Shown here: piece after piece, positions 44,385-52,716 of the stretch
Numbering within the stretch: the stretch's first letter is position 1
Layout of the letters: the number at the start of each line of letters is the position of its first letter
Assembly (NCBI GenBank): GCA_963711095.1
Contig: CAVQCX010000005.1
Span: 14,824-78,823, forward strand
Length of the DNA: 64,000 nucleotides
Source of the DNA: CAVQCX01 sp963711095
GTDB lineage: Bacteria; Pseudomonadota; Gammaproteobacteria; Chromatiales; Chromatiaceae
Direction of reading: 5' to 3'
Translations under genes and position numbers: made by a program
The notes under the pieces: generated by a model
Database searches by the model: none
What the model saw: the letters and a program-made list of their open reading frames with translations, nothing else
Told to the model about the DNA's origin: nothing

Positions 44385-45542
44385 TCATCGCCCCCGCTCT
44401 TCGATCGGCACCCACTTCAGGCCCTCCGGTCCCACATAACGGGCGCTCGGGCGGATGATCTTTCCGTCCAGACGCTGCTCGATGACATGGGCCACCCAGC
44501 CACTGGTGCGCGCGATCACGAAGATGGGCGTGAACAGGGCAGTCGGAATGCCCATCATGTGGTAGGCGCAGGCGGAGAACCAATCGAGGTTGGGAAACAT
44601 CCGTTTGATCTCCCACATCACGCGCTCGATCTGTTCTGCCACCCTGAACATGGTCAGGCTCCCGGCCTCCTCCGAGAGCCGCCGTGCTACGACCTTGATC
44701 ACCTGGTTGCGGGGATCACCCGTGGTGTATACCGGGTGGCCGAAGCCGATGATGATCTCCTTGCGCGCGATCCGCGCACGGATGTCCGCCTCGGCCTGGT
44801 CAGGCGAGTGGTAGCGCTGCTGGATCTCGCAGGCCGCCTCGTTGGCGCCGCCGTGCTTGGGTCCGCGCAGCGCCCCGATGGCGCCGGTGACGGCGGCGTA
44901 GATGTCGGAGCCGGTGCTGGCCACCACCCGCGCCGTGAAGGTCGAGGCGTTGAGCTCGTGCTCAGCGTACAGGATCAGGGAGGTCTGCATGGCGCGTACC
45001 CAGGCGGCGCCGGGCTCGCGCCCGTGCAGCAGACGCAGGAAATGCCCGCCGATCGACTCGTCCTCGGTCTCCACTTCGATGCGCCGGCCGTTGTGGGCGA
45101 AGTGGTGCCAGTACAGCAGCATGGAGCCGAAGCTCGCCATCAGCCGGTCGGCCAGTTGCCGGGCGCAGTGCGCGCTCATCGCCTCCTTCTCGGGCTCGAG
45201 GGTGCCCAGGAGCGAGGCGCCGGTGCGCAGCACGTCCATCGGATGCGCGGAGGCCGGGATCTGCTCCAGCACCTGTTTGAGCGCCGAGGGTAGCCCGCGC
45301 AGGGACCTCAACTGCTGTTTGTAGGCCGCGAGCTGGGCCCGGCCCGGCAGCTGCCCGTGGATCAGCAGATGGGCGATCTCCTCGAATTCCGCGCGGTCGG
45401 CGAAATCCAGGATGTCGTACCCGCGGTAGTGCAGGTCGTTGCCGGCGCGCCCCACGGTGCAGATGGCCGTGTTGCAGGCGGCAGTGCCGGACAGGGCCAC
45501 GGATTTCTTGGCCTTGGGCGGCACCGGGTCGGGGTCGCTCAT
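44385..45542 (-). CDS. prpC: 2-methylcitrate synthase PrpC
   Basis: A 385-residue citrate synthase-fold enzyme that condenses propionyl-CoA with oxaloacetate. AICTVGRAGNDLHYRGYDI is the family N-terminus. GALRGPKHGGANEAA and IIGFGHPVYTTGDPRNQ carry the catalytic His residues, and HVIEQRLDGKIIRPSARY is near the C-terminus. Its ATG overlaps the TGA of prpB (45539-45542), so the two are coupled. Confidence 0.96.
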   Translation of the reverse strand: MSDPDPVPPKAKKSVALSGTAACNTAICTVGRAGNDLHYRGYDILDFADRAEFEEIAHLLIHGQLPGRAQLAAYKQQLRSLRGLPSALKQVLEQIPASAHPMDVLRTGASLLGTLEPEKEAMSAHCARQLADRLMASFGSMLLYWHHFAHNGRRIEVETEDESIGGHFLRLLHGREPGAAWVRAMQTSLILYAEHELNASTFTARVVASTGSDIYAAVTGAIGALRGPKHGGANEAACEIQQRYHSPDQAEADIRARIARKEIIIGFGHPVYTTGDPRNQVIKVVARRLSEEAGSLTMFRVAEQIERVMWEIKRMFPNLDWFSACAYHMMGIPTALFTPIFVIARTSGWVAHVIEQRLDGKIIRPSARYVGPEGLKWVPIEERGR

Positions 45543-46429
45543 GGGGCTTCCTCCCGGGAGAACAGGGCGTCGAGCCGGTCTTCGAGCGCGTGATAGCCCA
45601 GGTATTGGTAGAGCTCCGCCCGGGTCTGCATCATGCCGAGCACGCGCTTCTGGGTGCCCTCCCGGCGCAGCACCCGGTAGACCTCCAGCGCGGCGGCGTT
45701 GGCCGCTCGAAACGCCGAGAGCGGATACAGCGCGATCGCCACACCGGCCGAGGCCAGCTCCTGGAGGGTGAACAGCGGGGTGGCCCCGAACTCGGTGATG
45801 TTGGCGAGCACCGGCACGTCCACGGTCCCGGCGAAGCGCCGGTACATGGCGAGGTCGGCCACCGCCTCGGGAAAGATCATGTCGGCGCCGGCCTCGACGC
45901 AGGCCAGGGCCCGGTCCACGGTGGCCTCAAGGCCCTCCACGGCCAGGGCGTCGGTGCGGGCCATGACCACGAAGCTGTCGTCGGTGCGCGCGTCCACAGC
46001 GGCCTTGATGCGGTCGACCATCTCGGCGCGGGAGACGATGGCCTTGCCGGGGCGGTGCCCGCAGCGCTTCTGCTGCACCTGGTCCTCGATGTGCGCGGCG
46101 GCGGCCCCGCACTTGATCATGGCGCGCAGGCTGCGGGCGATGCTAAAGGCGCCGCCCCAGCCGGTGTCCATGTCCACCAGCACCGGCAGCTCAGTGACAT
46201 CGGTGATGCGCCGCAGATCCGTGAGCACGTCCTCGGCGGTGGTGATGCCCAGATCGGGGACGCCGCAGGAGCCTGCGGCGACCCCGCCGCCGGAGATGTA
46301 CAACGAGCGAAAGCCGCTCGCCTGGGCGAGCCGGGCGTGATAGGCATTGACGGCGCCCACGCACTGCAGGGGCTGCTCCGCGGCGACAGCGGCCCGGAAG
46401 CGCTCGCCGGGGGTCTGGCTCTGGCTCAT
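45539..46429 (-). CDS. prpB: 2-methylisocitrate lyase PrpB
   Basis: A 296-residue isocitrate lyase-family enzyme that cleaves 2-methylisocitrate to pyruvate and succinate. VDMDTGWGGAF holds the metal-binding Asp, and the catalytic loop is QKRCGHRPGKAIVS. It starts at ATG 46427-46429 (MSQSQTPGERFRAA). It is the first gene of prpBCD. No PrpR-type regulator is adjacent; the 355 bases upstream contain no gene. Confidence 0.96.
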   Translation of the reverse strand: MSQSQTPGERFRAAVAAEQPLQCVGAVNAYHARLAQASGFRSLYISGGGVAAGSCGVPDLGITTAEDVLTDLRRITDVTELPVLVDMDTGWGGAFSIARSLRAMIKCGAAAAHIEDQVQQKRCGHRPGKAIVSRAEMVDRIKAAVDARTDDSFVVMARTDALAVEGLEATVDRALACVEAGADMIFPEAVADLAMYRRFAGTVDVPVLANITEFGATPLFTLQELASAGVAIALYPLSAFRAANAAALEVYRVLRREGTQKRVLGMMQTRAELYQYLGYHALEDRLDALFSREEAP

Positions 46430-46784
46430 GGGTCCTGGCTCCTGGCAGTGGCCCGCATCGCTCGGCGGCCCTGTGCCCGCAGGCCCGGGACGGACCCCGA
46501 CCCAGCGGCGCCGAGGGCGTTGCCTGGGGGCTTGCGGCCGTCGGACTGCGAGGCGACCCGAGGCCTGTGGCCGTGCCCGCCCCGCCCCGTGGCGCAGGCG
46601 CGTACCCCGCGACACCGCTCCTTGCCGAGCGGGCCGGTGCCTGCCTCCGCCTCCTCGATCTATGCCCTGCCGGACGTTCAGCTCGGGGCGTGGGGCTCGG
46701 TCGGCACGGCGACCCTGGGCGGGGTCGGACCCCGCCCAGACCCCGTCCGGGTGCGCTGCTGGGAATGCCGCGGCGCGCTGGGCG
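46430..46784. other. Intergenic region with a GC hairpin downstream of the DsrC-like gene
   Basis: About 355 bases without a credible gene, between prpB and the DsrC-like gene. A perfect 10-bp stem TGGGCGGGGT (46716-46725) and ACCCCGCCCA (46729-46738) lies 45 bases after the DsrC-like stop and may terminate it. The prp promoter should be in the left half, but I see no clear -35/-10 pair. Confidence 0.45.
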
Positions 46785-47147
46785 CTACTGCACGCTGCCG
46801 AAGCTCTTGTCGGCGGCCCCGGCCGGAGCCTCCAGACCCGCGAGGCGGCAGCCCTGGGCGACCGGCCCGCCGGGCAGGATGTGATAGAGGAACTTCATGC
46901 CGCCCTGGCCGTGGAAACGCTCGTCCAGCGCATCGTGCAGCTTGCGCACGTTGATCTCGTTGTCATTGCGGGCAACGTAGTCCTGGATCGCCCGAATCGC
47001 CGCCCAGTGGTCGGGCCCCATGGCCAGGCCCTCGGCCTCGGCCGTGGTCTCGGCGCTCGCCCGGCTCCAGCCTGCAGGTGCATGCGGGAAATCGGGATCA
47101 TGATGCTTGAGGTTGGGGTTCATCACTTCGCTCATGGAGTCCGCCAT
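46785..47147 (-). CDS. DsrC/TusE-family sulfur carrier-like protein lacking the C-terminal cysteine
   Basis: A 120-residue protein with the DsrC/TusE pattern: GPDHWAAIRAIQDYVARN, NVRKLHDAL and KFLYHILPGGPVAQGCRLAGL. In DsrC the C-terminal arm carries two redox cysteines, the last one penultimate. Here only Cys100, the inner one, is present and the chain ends DKSFGSVQ. The N-terminus is extended. GGAGAG precedes ATG 47145-47147. The DsrC family delivers sulfur to enzymes such as DsrAB or to tRNA thiolation; a form without the terminal Cys cannot make the usual intramolecular disulfide or trisulfide and may be a regulator or alternative carrier. Confidence 0.82.
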   Translation of the reverse strand: MADSMSEVMNPNLKHHDPDFPHAPAGWSRASAETTAEAEGLAMGPDHWAAIRAIQDYVARNDNEINVRKLHDALDERFHGQGGMKFLYHILPGGPVAQGCRLAGLEAPAGAADKSFGSVQ

Positions 47148-47270
47148 CTTCTCTCTCCGCTCCGTTTCACATGGTGGGTGGCTTATGGATTCCGCGCCAG
47201 CGGTGGCAACATCCGGCGCGGAGTAACCTAAGGATAGACCAGAGCACGGTGGTACTGACCGGCGTGGCCC

Positions 47271-48413
47271 TCAGCGGTCCGGGAGTGGCCCTGCCGTGGC
47301 CTCCCGGGCCAGTCGCTCCATCTCCCCGCCCTGGGTCTCCATGCTTTGCAGCAGATGGAGCTGCGAGCGGCAGCGCGCCAGGTTCTGACCCGGTCGGGTG
47401 ATGGCGAAGTAGCGATCTCCTTCCAGATGGTCGGTGAGGAACCGCGCGGCGAGCTCCAGGGCGATGACGCGCGGGGCGGTGGCGAGCAGGCCGCATTCCG
47501 GCCGGGTCAGCGACGGGCCGAGTCCGTGGACCCAGCCCTTGAGCAGCGCCTCGTACAGGCTCATGCGCATCGAGGGCGCGAGTGCCGCCGGGCTATCCTC
47601 GGGCGCGCTGGCTGCCGCGCTGCGCACCAGATCGCCGAAGTCGTGCAGCGCCAGCCCGGGCATCACGGTGTCCAGGTCGACGACGCAGAGGGCTTCGCGG
47701 GTGTCACGATCGAACAGCACATTGCTGATCTTGGTGTCGTTGTGCACGACCCGCTCCGGCAGCCCGGCATCTGCCAAGGCCCTCGCCGTGGTCTGCCGAG
47801 CGAGAATGCGCTCGACTTCCGGGGCGCTGTCGGCCGCCCGTGCACGGGGGTCGGCCTCGATGGCCTGCAGCAGCCGGCCGAGGCGCGCCGGGGTATCGTG
47901 GAACCCCGGCAGCACAGTATGCAGGGGTGGAGGCGGCAGGTCGGACAGTTGACGCACGAAACTCCCGAATGCCTCGGCCGCACGGTAGGCGGTCCCGGCG
48001 TCGGCCGCCCACGCGCGGGTGAGGCTCCTTTTGACGTAGCGGAAGGCACGCCACCAGCGGCCCTGGTCATCGATCCAGGCGAGCCCGCCGTCCAGGGTCC
48101 GGACCGGCGACAGGACCCGACGCTCCCAATCCCTGTGCTCCGCGCGGACCCGTTGCTCCAGGTGGTCGCAGACGCGCTGCAGGTTGGACATGAGCCGTCC
48201 GGGATCGGGAAAGACCTGGGCGTTGATGATCTGCACCAGGTAGCGGCCCCCCTGGCCGGAGCCGCCGCAGGTGGTCAGGCGGAAGGTCCGGTTGATCAGC
48301 CCCGCAGCCAGCGGCTCGACCCGGACCGCGCGACCGCCGAGCCGGAAGGCCGCCGCCACGCGCGAGCGGATCAGCGCGGGCAGGGTGAGGCGGGTGTCGT
48401 TGAGATCGGACAT
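47271..48413 (-). CDS. Aminoglycoside phosphotransferase-fold kinase, NahK-like
   Basis: A 380-residue kinase of the choline/aminoglycoside phosphotransferase fold. The catalytic loop is RVVHNDTKISNVLFD and the metal-binding Asp is in LCVVDLDTVMPGLALHDFGDLVR. This HNDTKxxNVLFD form is typical of N-acetylhexosamine 1-kinase (NahK) and related sugar kinases. AAGLINRTFRL near the N-terminus replaces the glycine-rich loop. It starts at ATG 48411-48413. It may make a sugar 1-phosphate; the substrate is not certain. Confidence 0.82.
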   Translation of the reverse strand: MSDLNDTRLTLPALIRSRVAAAFRLGGRAVRVEPLAAGLINRTFRLTTCGGSGQGGRYLVQIINAQVFPDPGRLMSNLQRVCDHLEQRVRAEHRDWERRVLSPVRTLDGGLAWIDDQGRWWRAFRYVKRSLTRAWAADAGTAYRAAEAFGSFVRQLSDLPPPPLHTVLPGFHDTPARLGRLLQAIEADPRARAADSAPEVERILARQTTARALADAGLPERVVHNDTKISNVLFDRDTREALCVVDLDTVMPGLALHDFGDLVRSAAASAPEDSPAALAPSMRMSLYEALLKGWVHGLGPSLTRPECGLLATAPRVIALELAARFLTDHLEGDRYFAITRPGQNLARCRSQLHLLQSMETQGGEMERLAREATAGPLPDR

Positions 48414-48433
48414 GGGAAAAGCAGGCGGTGGAC

Positions 48434-48492
48434 CGTAGAGGGTAGAGGATAGACGGTAGACAGGGAAAACAGGAAACAAGTAGATGGTAGAA
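48434..48492. repeat. Purine-rich heptad-like repeats
   Basis: Repeated GTAGA-type units (GTAGAGG, GTAGAGGATAGACGGTAGAC, GTAGATGGTAGA) fill the gap upstream of the kinase gene. A possible hairpin, GTAGCTCGGGTTGCC with GGCTACCCGAC, follows near 48503-48534. No known function. Confidence 0.6.
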
Positions 48493-48548
48493 GGGAAAAT
48501 CGTAGCTCGGGTTGCCGCGCAGCGGCTACCCGACATGATCATGATCGT

Positions 48549-49898
48549 TCACGGCGTGGCCTCTGCGCGCTCCTCGTGGATGTAGGTCTCGCCGCGATAG
48601 AGACGGGCCGCCAGCGCGAACGCCACCGCGGTCACCAGCATCAGCAGGGTGAAGAACGCGTAGTAGTCGGCCCCTGCGAGCTTCACGCTGCCGTCGGGGT
48701 TGCGGATGAAGAAGTTCACGGCGCTGGTGAACAGGTTGCCGGCCGCGATCGACAGCATGAACAGGGACATCACGAACGACTTCATGGTGCGCGGGGCCTG
48801 GGTGTAGGCGAATTCGAGTCCGGTGATCGAAACCATCACCTCGGCCGATGTCAGCACCAGATAGGCGAGCAGCTGCCAGCCGATCGGGGGCGTGGCGCCA
48901 CCGTCGATGCGCCGTTGGATCCAGGTGGACAGGGCGAAGGCGAGCACCGTTACGAACAGCCCGATGCCCATCTTGCGCAGCTCGGTGAGCCTCCAGATGC
49001 GATCGATGGCCGGGTAAACGACAGCGGCGAAGAACGGGATCAGCAGCATGACGAGCAGGGGGTTGGCGGCCTGGATCTGGGCCGGCAGCACGCTGAATCC
49101 GAGGATCTCGCGGTCCATGTGCTCGGCCTGGAGGACCCAGGCCGAGCCGGTCTGGTCGAACAACGCCCAGAACATGGTGATCAGCACGAATACCCCGGCG
49201 AGGCGTCGCAGCGCGGCCAGACCCAGGCCGCTCAGGCTCTCGCGCACGAAGCCCAGGCCGCCGGGGGGGATGTGGACGAAGCGCCAGCGGCCGCTCCAGA
49301 ACACCAGCGTGGCGGCGAGCATGAGCAGGCCCGGAACGCCGAAGGCCCAGCCCGGGCCCGCATGCTCCAGCAGCCAGGGCGTGGCCAGGATCGAGGCGAA
49401 GGCACCCAGATTGATCGAGAAATAGAACCAGGCGAAGGCGCGCGACAGCAGGTGCCGGCTCGAGGGCCCGAACTGGTCCCCGACATGGGCCGAGACGCAG
49501 GGCTTGATGCCGCCCGAGCCCAGGGCGATGAGGCCGAGTCCCAGCGCCAGTCCGAGCCGGGTGTGGTCGAGCGCCAGGGCCAGGTGTCCGAGGCAGTACA
49601 GGATCGACAGCGCGATGATGGTGCGGTACTTGCCGAGCAGCCCATCGGAGATCAGGGCGCCCAGCACCGGGGTGAAGTAGACGGCGGAGACGAACAGATG
49701 GAACCAGGCCTTCGCCTGGGCCTCGTCCATGACGGCAAGGGTGCCGTCGGCGCCCAGCAGGTACTGGGTCATGAACACCACCAGCACGCCGCGCATGCCG
49801 TAGAAACTGAACCGTTCCGCCGCCTCGTTGCCGACAATGAAGGGGATGCCCGGCGGCATCTCGCCGGAGGGCAGGGGTGCGGCACGGTAACGGGTCAT
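48549..49898 (-). CDS. POT/PTR2-family proton-coupled peptide transporter
   Basis: A 449-residue major-facilitator protein of the di/tripeptide transporter family. GNEAAERFSFYGMRGVL is the ExxERFxYYG proton-coupling motif in helix 1, FTPVLGALISDGLLGKYRTI is the PTR2 signature region, and SGGIKPCVSAHVGDQF follows. It imports small peptides. It starts at ATG 49896-49898. The mirrored low-quality region at the contig end folds back to about this gene's start. Confidence 0.93.
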   Translation of the reverse strand: MTRYRAAPLPSGEMPPGIPFIVGNEAAERFSFYGMRGVLVVFMTQYLLGADGTLAVMDEAQAKAWFHLFVSAVYFTPVLGALISDGLLGKYRTIIALSILYCLGHLALALDHTRLGLALGLGLIALGSGGIKPCVSAHVGDQFGPSSRHLLSRAFAWFYFSINLGAFASILATPWLLEHAGPGWAFGVPGLLMLAATLVFWSGRWRFVHIPPGGLGFVRESLSGLGLAALRRLAGVFVLITMFWALFDQTGSAWVLQAEHMDREILGFSVLPAQIQAANPLLVMLLIPFFAAVVYPAIDRIWRLTELRKMGIGLFVTVLAFALSTWIQRRIDGGATPPIGWQLLAYLVLTSAEVMVSITGLEFAYTQAPRTMKSFVMSLFMLSIAAGNLFTSAVNFFIRNPDGSVKLAGADYYAFFTLLMLVTAVAFALAARLYRGETYIHEERAEATP

Positions 49899-50076
49899 GG
49901 GTCGCTCAGGGCGCATGCTCGGGAACGCTGCTATCCATAACACAAGCGCCTGTCGCGCGCAGCGCGGGGATGCGCCCGCAAGCGCCGGAGCCGCCGCCGG
50001 GCGATCCCTGCTGTCCTTCAGGGGATCTGTCCGCGTATTTGAAGTAACCTGTAGGCCTGAACAGCGGAGGAGCAGC

Positions 50077-50736
50077 TTGGCCCGTTCATCCTTCTTTCCC
50101 GACTTCGACCGGCTTCCGCCGACCCTGCCGATCTTCCCGCTGGAGGGCGCGGTGGTGATGCCGGAGGCGGAGTTGCCGCTCAATATCTTCGAGCCGCGCT
50201 ACCTGCACATGGTCGAGGATGCGCTCGGGAGCCATCGCATGCTCGGCATGGTGCAGCCGCTGCCCGGGTCCTCGCTCGAGCCGCTGGCCGTCTACCGCAC
50301 CGGCTGTGCCGGCCGCATCACGGCCTATCGGGAGACCGACGACGGGCGCATCCTGCTGACGCTGACCGGCCTATGCCGATTCGACATCGCCGAGGAGCTG
50401 GCAGGTATCCGCGGCTACCGGCTGGTGGTGCCGCGCTGGACCCGGTTCCGCGGCGACTACGACGAGCGCGCGGACGAGCAGCCGCTGGTGGACCAGCCGA
50501 GATTTTTCCGGGCGCTGGGCCGCTATCTCAAGGCGCGGGATCTGGACGCTGATGTGCGGGCCCTGCAGCAGCTGCCGCTACGCCCGCTGGTGAACCGCCT
50601 GGCGACGGTGCTGCCGCTTGAGCCGGTGGAGAAACAGGCGCTGGTCGAGGCGGTCGGGGCGGAGGCGCGTACTCAGGCGCTGCTCGCCGCTCTGGAGCTG
50701 TCCATTGAAGATGTGTCGGGCGCCGGTCGGCATTGA
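50077..50736 (+). CDS. LON substrate-binding domain protein
   Basis: A 219-residue protein formed only by the N-terminal (LAN) domain of Lon protease: LPIFPLEGAVVMPEAELPLNIFEPRYLHMVEDAL, then GRITAYRETDDGRILLTLTGLCRF and a helical C-terminal part. It has no ATPase or protease domain. It starts at TTG 50077, fixed by a GGAGGAG six bases upstream. Such stand-alone proteins are widespread but of unknown function. The 97-residue gene downstream may be co-transcribed. Confidence 0.88.
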   Translation: MARSSFFPDFDRLPPTLPIFPLEGAVVMPEAELPLNIFEPRYLHMVEDALGSHRMLGMVQPLPGSSLEPLAVYRTGCAGRITAYRETDDGRILLTLTGLCRFDIAEELAGIRGYRLVVPRWTRFRGDYDERADEQPLVDQPRFFRALGRYLKARDLDADVRALQQLPLRPLVNRLATVLPLEPVEKQALVEAVGAEARTQALLAALELSIEDVSGAGRH

Positions 50737-50808
50737 GCGGCGTGCCGGTGAGCGGAGCCGCGACCTTTGCCGGGGCCCGGGATCTGCACGACGGAGGGTC
50801 GGACACTG

Positions 50809-51102
50809 ATGACAGGCAAGTTCGATTCCATCGAGGCCGCCTTCATGGCTCTGGCCAGTCCGGGTAGCCCGGACTGGGCGGACGCCTTCGGTTTTCTCTC
50901 CCGGCACCCGCGCACCACTCAGGTCATGCTGGAGACCTTCCGTGAGACCCTGGAGCAGATGGGCGTGGAGCCAACCGACACCGACCCGGTGACCGGCGAG
51001 CCCGCCTTCGGCCTGGCGGACGTGGCGCGGGCCATGGGTGTGCCGGCGGAAGACCTCGAGCTCTCGGTGGAGCAGGCCAAGGAGCCGGGCGACGGCGCAT
51101 AG
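50809..51102 (+). CDS. Conserved-looking 97-residue protein of unknown function
   Basis: A soluble, acidic, mostly helical protein (MTGKFDSIEAAFMALASPGS, WADAFGFLSRHPRTTQVMLETFRETL, GEPAFGLADVARAMGVPAEDL). I do not recognise the family. It starts at ATG 50809 with GGAGG 15 bases upstream. It lies between the LON-domain gene and the TldD/TldE-like pair on the same strand. Confidence 0.65.
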   Translation: MTGKFDSIEAAFMALASPGSPDWADAFGFLSRHPRTTQVMLETFRETLEQMGVEPTDTDPVTGEPAFGLADVARAMGVPAEDLELSVEQAKEPGDGA

Positions 51103-51270
51103 CGACCGACTCCCTGGCCGAAACGCTGCCCGGCCGGGCCGGGCCCGCCCAGGGCCTCGCGCCCCACAGGGAATGGACGCATTTGCAGGAGGCCAGCCCT
51201 CTGGCCGATTCAGCGGTCTTGCGGTGCCCTCAACATCTTCGTCGCGGGCTTTTGAAGCAGGGCGATTGGC

Positions 51271-52716
51271 TTGAACGATTTTCTTAACCAGGCCGCCCAG
51301 GCCTTCTCCCGGCGAGCGCCCGCGCTGGCCTTCTGGTCCCTGCGTCTGGTGGATGAGTGGGAGGAGGGCCTGTGCGTGCGTCAGGGGGTCCTGATGCCGG
51401 TGCACAGCCGCCGCGCCCGGGGCGCCCTGCTGAGCGTGGTCCAGGGCCAGGGCATGGGCTACGCGGCAACCAGCGATCTGAGTGCCCACGGTCTGCTGGC
51501 GGCCGCGGGCGAGGCGCTGGCCTGGGCCGAAGCGAGCGCGGCCATGGGCCTGGTACCGGTCGATCTGCTGCCGCGGCCGGGCGCCGCCGGGGGCTACCAG
51601 ACCCCGCTGCAGAGCCCTTGGGAGGGGCTCTCGCTGACCGAGAAGCTGGCGCTGCTGCTCGATGCGGACCGCGCGCTCGATATCCACGAGCGGATCGTCG
51701 ACCGGGCGGCATCCCTGGCCTACCGGTGTACCGACGTCCTGTTGGTGGCCAGCAGCGGTGCCTGGATTGAGCAGCGTTTTCATGACCTGACTCCGGGTCT
51801 GCGGGTGGTGGCGAACCGCGGCTCCCTGACCCAGCAGCGCAGCGGGGGCGGGGCCCTATCGGGCCGGCGCGGCGGCCTGGAGCAGCTTGCGGCGCTGGGC
51901 TTCGCCGAGGAGGCCCCCCAGCTTGCCGAGCAGGCTCTGGCGTTGCTGGATGCCCCCGAGTGCCCCGAGGGCCGCTGCGACTTGATCCTGCTGCCCCGGC
52001 AGATGACGCTGCAGATCCACGAGAGCATCGGTCATCCCCTGGAGCTAGACCGCATCCTCGGCGATGAGCGCAACTACGCGGGGACCAGCTTCGTCACCCC
52101 CGAGATGTTCGGCCGTTATCGCTACGGCTCGGAGCTGCTCAACGTCACCTTCGACCCCGCTTGCCCCGGCGAGCTGGCGAGCTATGCCTTCGACGATGAG
52201 GGCACGCCGGCGGAGCGAGTGTACCTGATCCGCGCTGGCATCCTGGAGCGAGCGCTGGGCGGGGCGGTCTCCCAGGCGCGCTCGGGCCTGCCCGGCACCG
52301 CCAATGCCCGGGCGAGCGACTGGTACCGCCCGCCCATCGATCGGATGGCCAACCTCAACCTGGAGCCCGGCAGCCTGGGCCTGGAGGCGCTGATCGCCGG
52401 GGTCGAGCAGGGGGTGCTGATGGATGCCAACCGCTCCTGGTCCATCGATGACAGCCGCAACAAGTTCCAGTTCGGCTGCGAGATCGGCTGGATCATCCGC
52501 GACGGGGAGCTGCGAGGCCTGGTGCGCAATCCGAATTATCGGGGCATCTCTGCGGACTTCTGGCGCAGCCTCGCCGGGGTGGGGGACACCTCGACCTTCA
52601 GGGTCGAGGGGGTCGTCTGCTGCGGCAAGGGCGAGCCCAACCAGATGATCCGGGTAGGCCATGCGGCGCCTGCCTGCCGGTTCTGCGCGGTGGACGTGTT
52701 CGGGGGGGCGCACTGA
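51271..52716 (+). CDS. TldD-like metallopeptidase subunit
   Basis: A 481-residue TldD/PmbA-family protein with the zinc site HESIGHPLELDR (His250, Glu251, His255). DANRSWSIDDSRNKFQFGCEIGWII and YRGISADFWRSLAGVGD are family signatures. TldD and TldE form a heterodimeric protease acting on small unfolded peptides, including RiPP leader peptides. It starts at TTG 51271. The stop overlaps the ATG of the partner gene (TGATG). It is a paralogue of the usual tldD. Confidence 0.9.
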   Translation: MNDFLNQAAQAFSRRAPALAFWSLRLVDEWEEGLCVRQGVLMPVHSRRARGALLSVVQGQGMGYAATSDLSAHGLLAAAGEALAWAEASAAMGLVPVDLLPRPGAAGGYQTPLQSPWEGLSLTEKLALLLDADRALDIHERIVDRAASLAYRCTDVLLVASSGAWIEQRFHDLTPGLRVVANRGSLTQQRSGGGALSGRRGGLEQLAALGFAEEAPQLAEQALALLDAPECPEGRCDLILLPRQMTLQIHESIGHPLELDRILGDERNYAGTSFVTPEMFGRYRYGSELLNVTFDPACPGELASYAFDDEGTPAERVYLIRAGILERALGGAVSQARSGLPGTANARASDWYRPPIDRMANLNLEPGSLGLEALIAGVEQGVLMDANRSWSIDDSRNKFQFGCEIGWIIRDGELRGLVRNPNYRGISADFWRSLAGVGDTSTFRVEGVVCCGKGEPNQMIRVGHAAPACRFCAVDVFGGAH

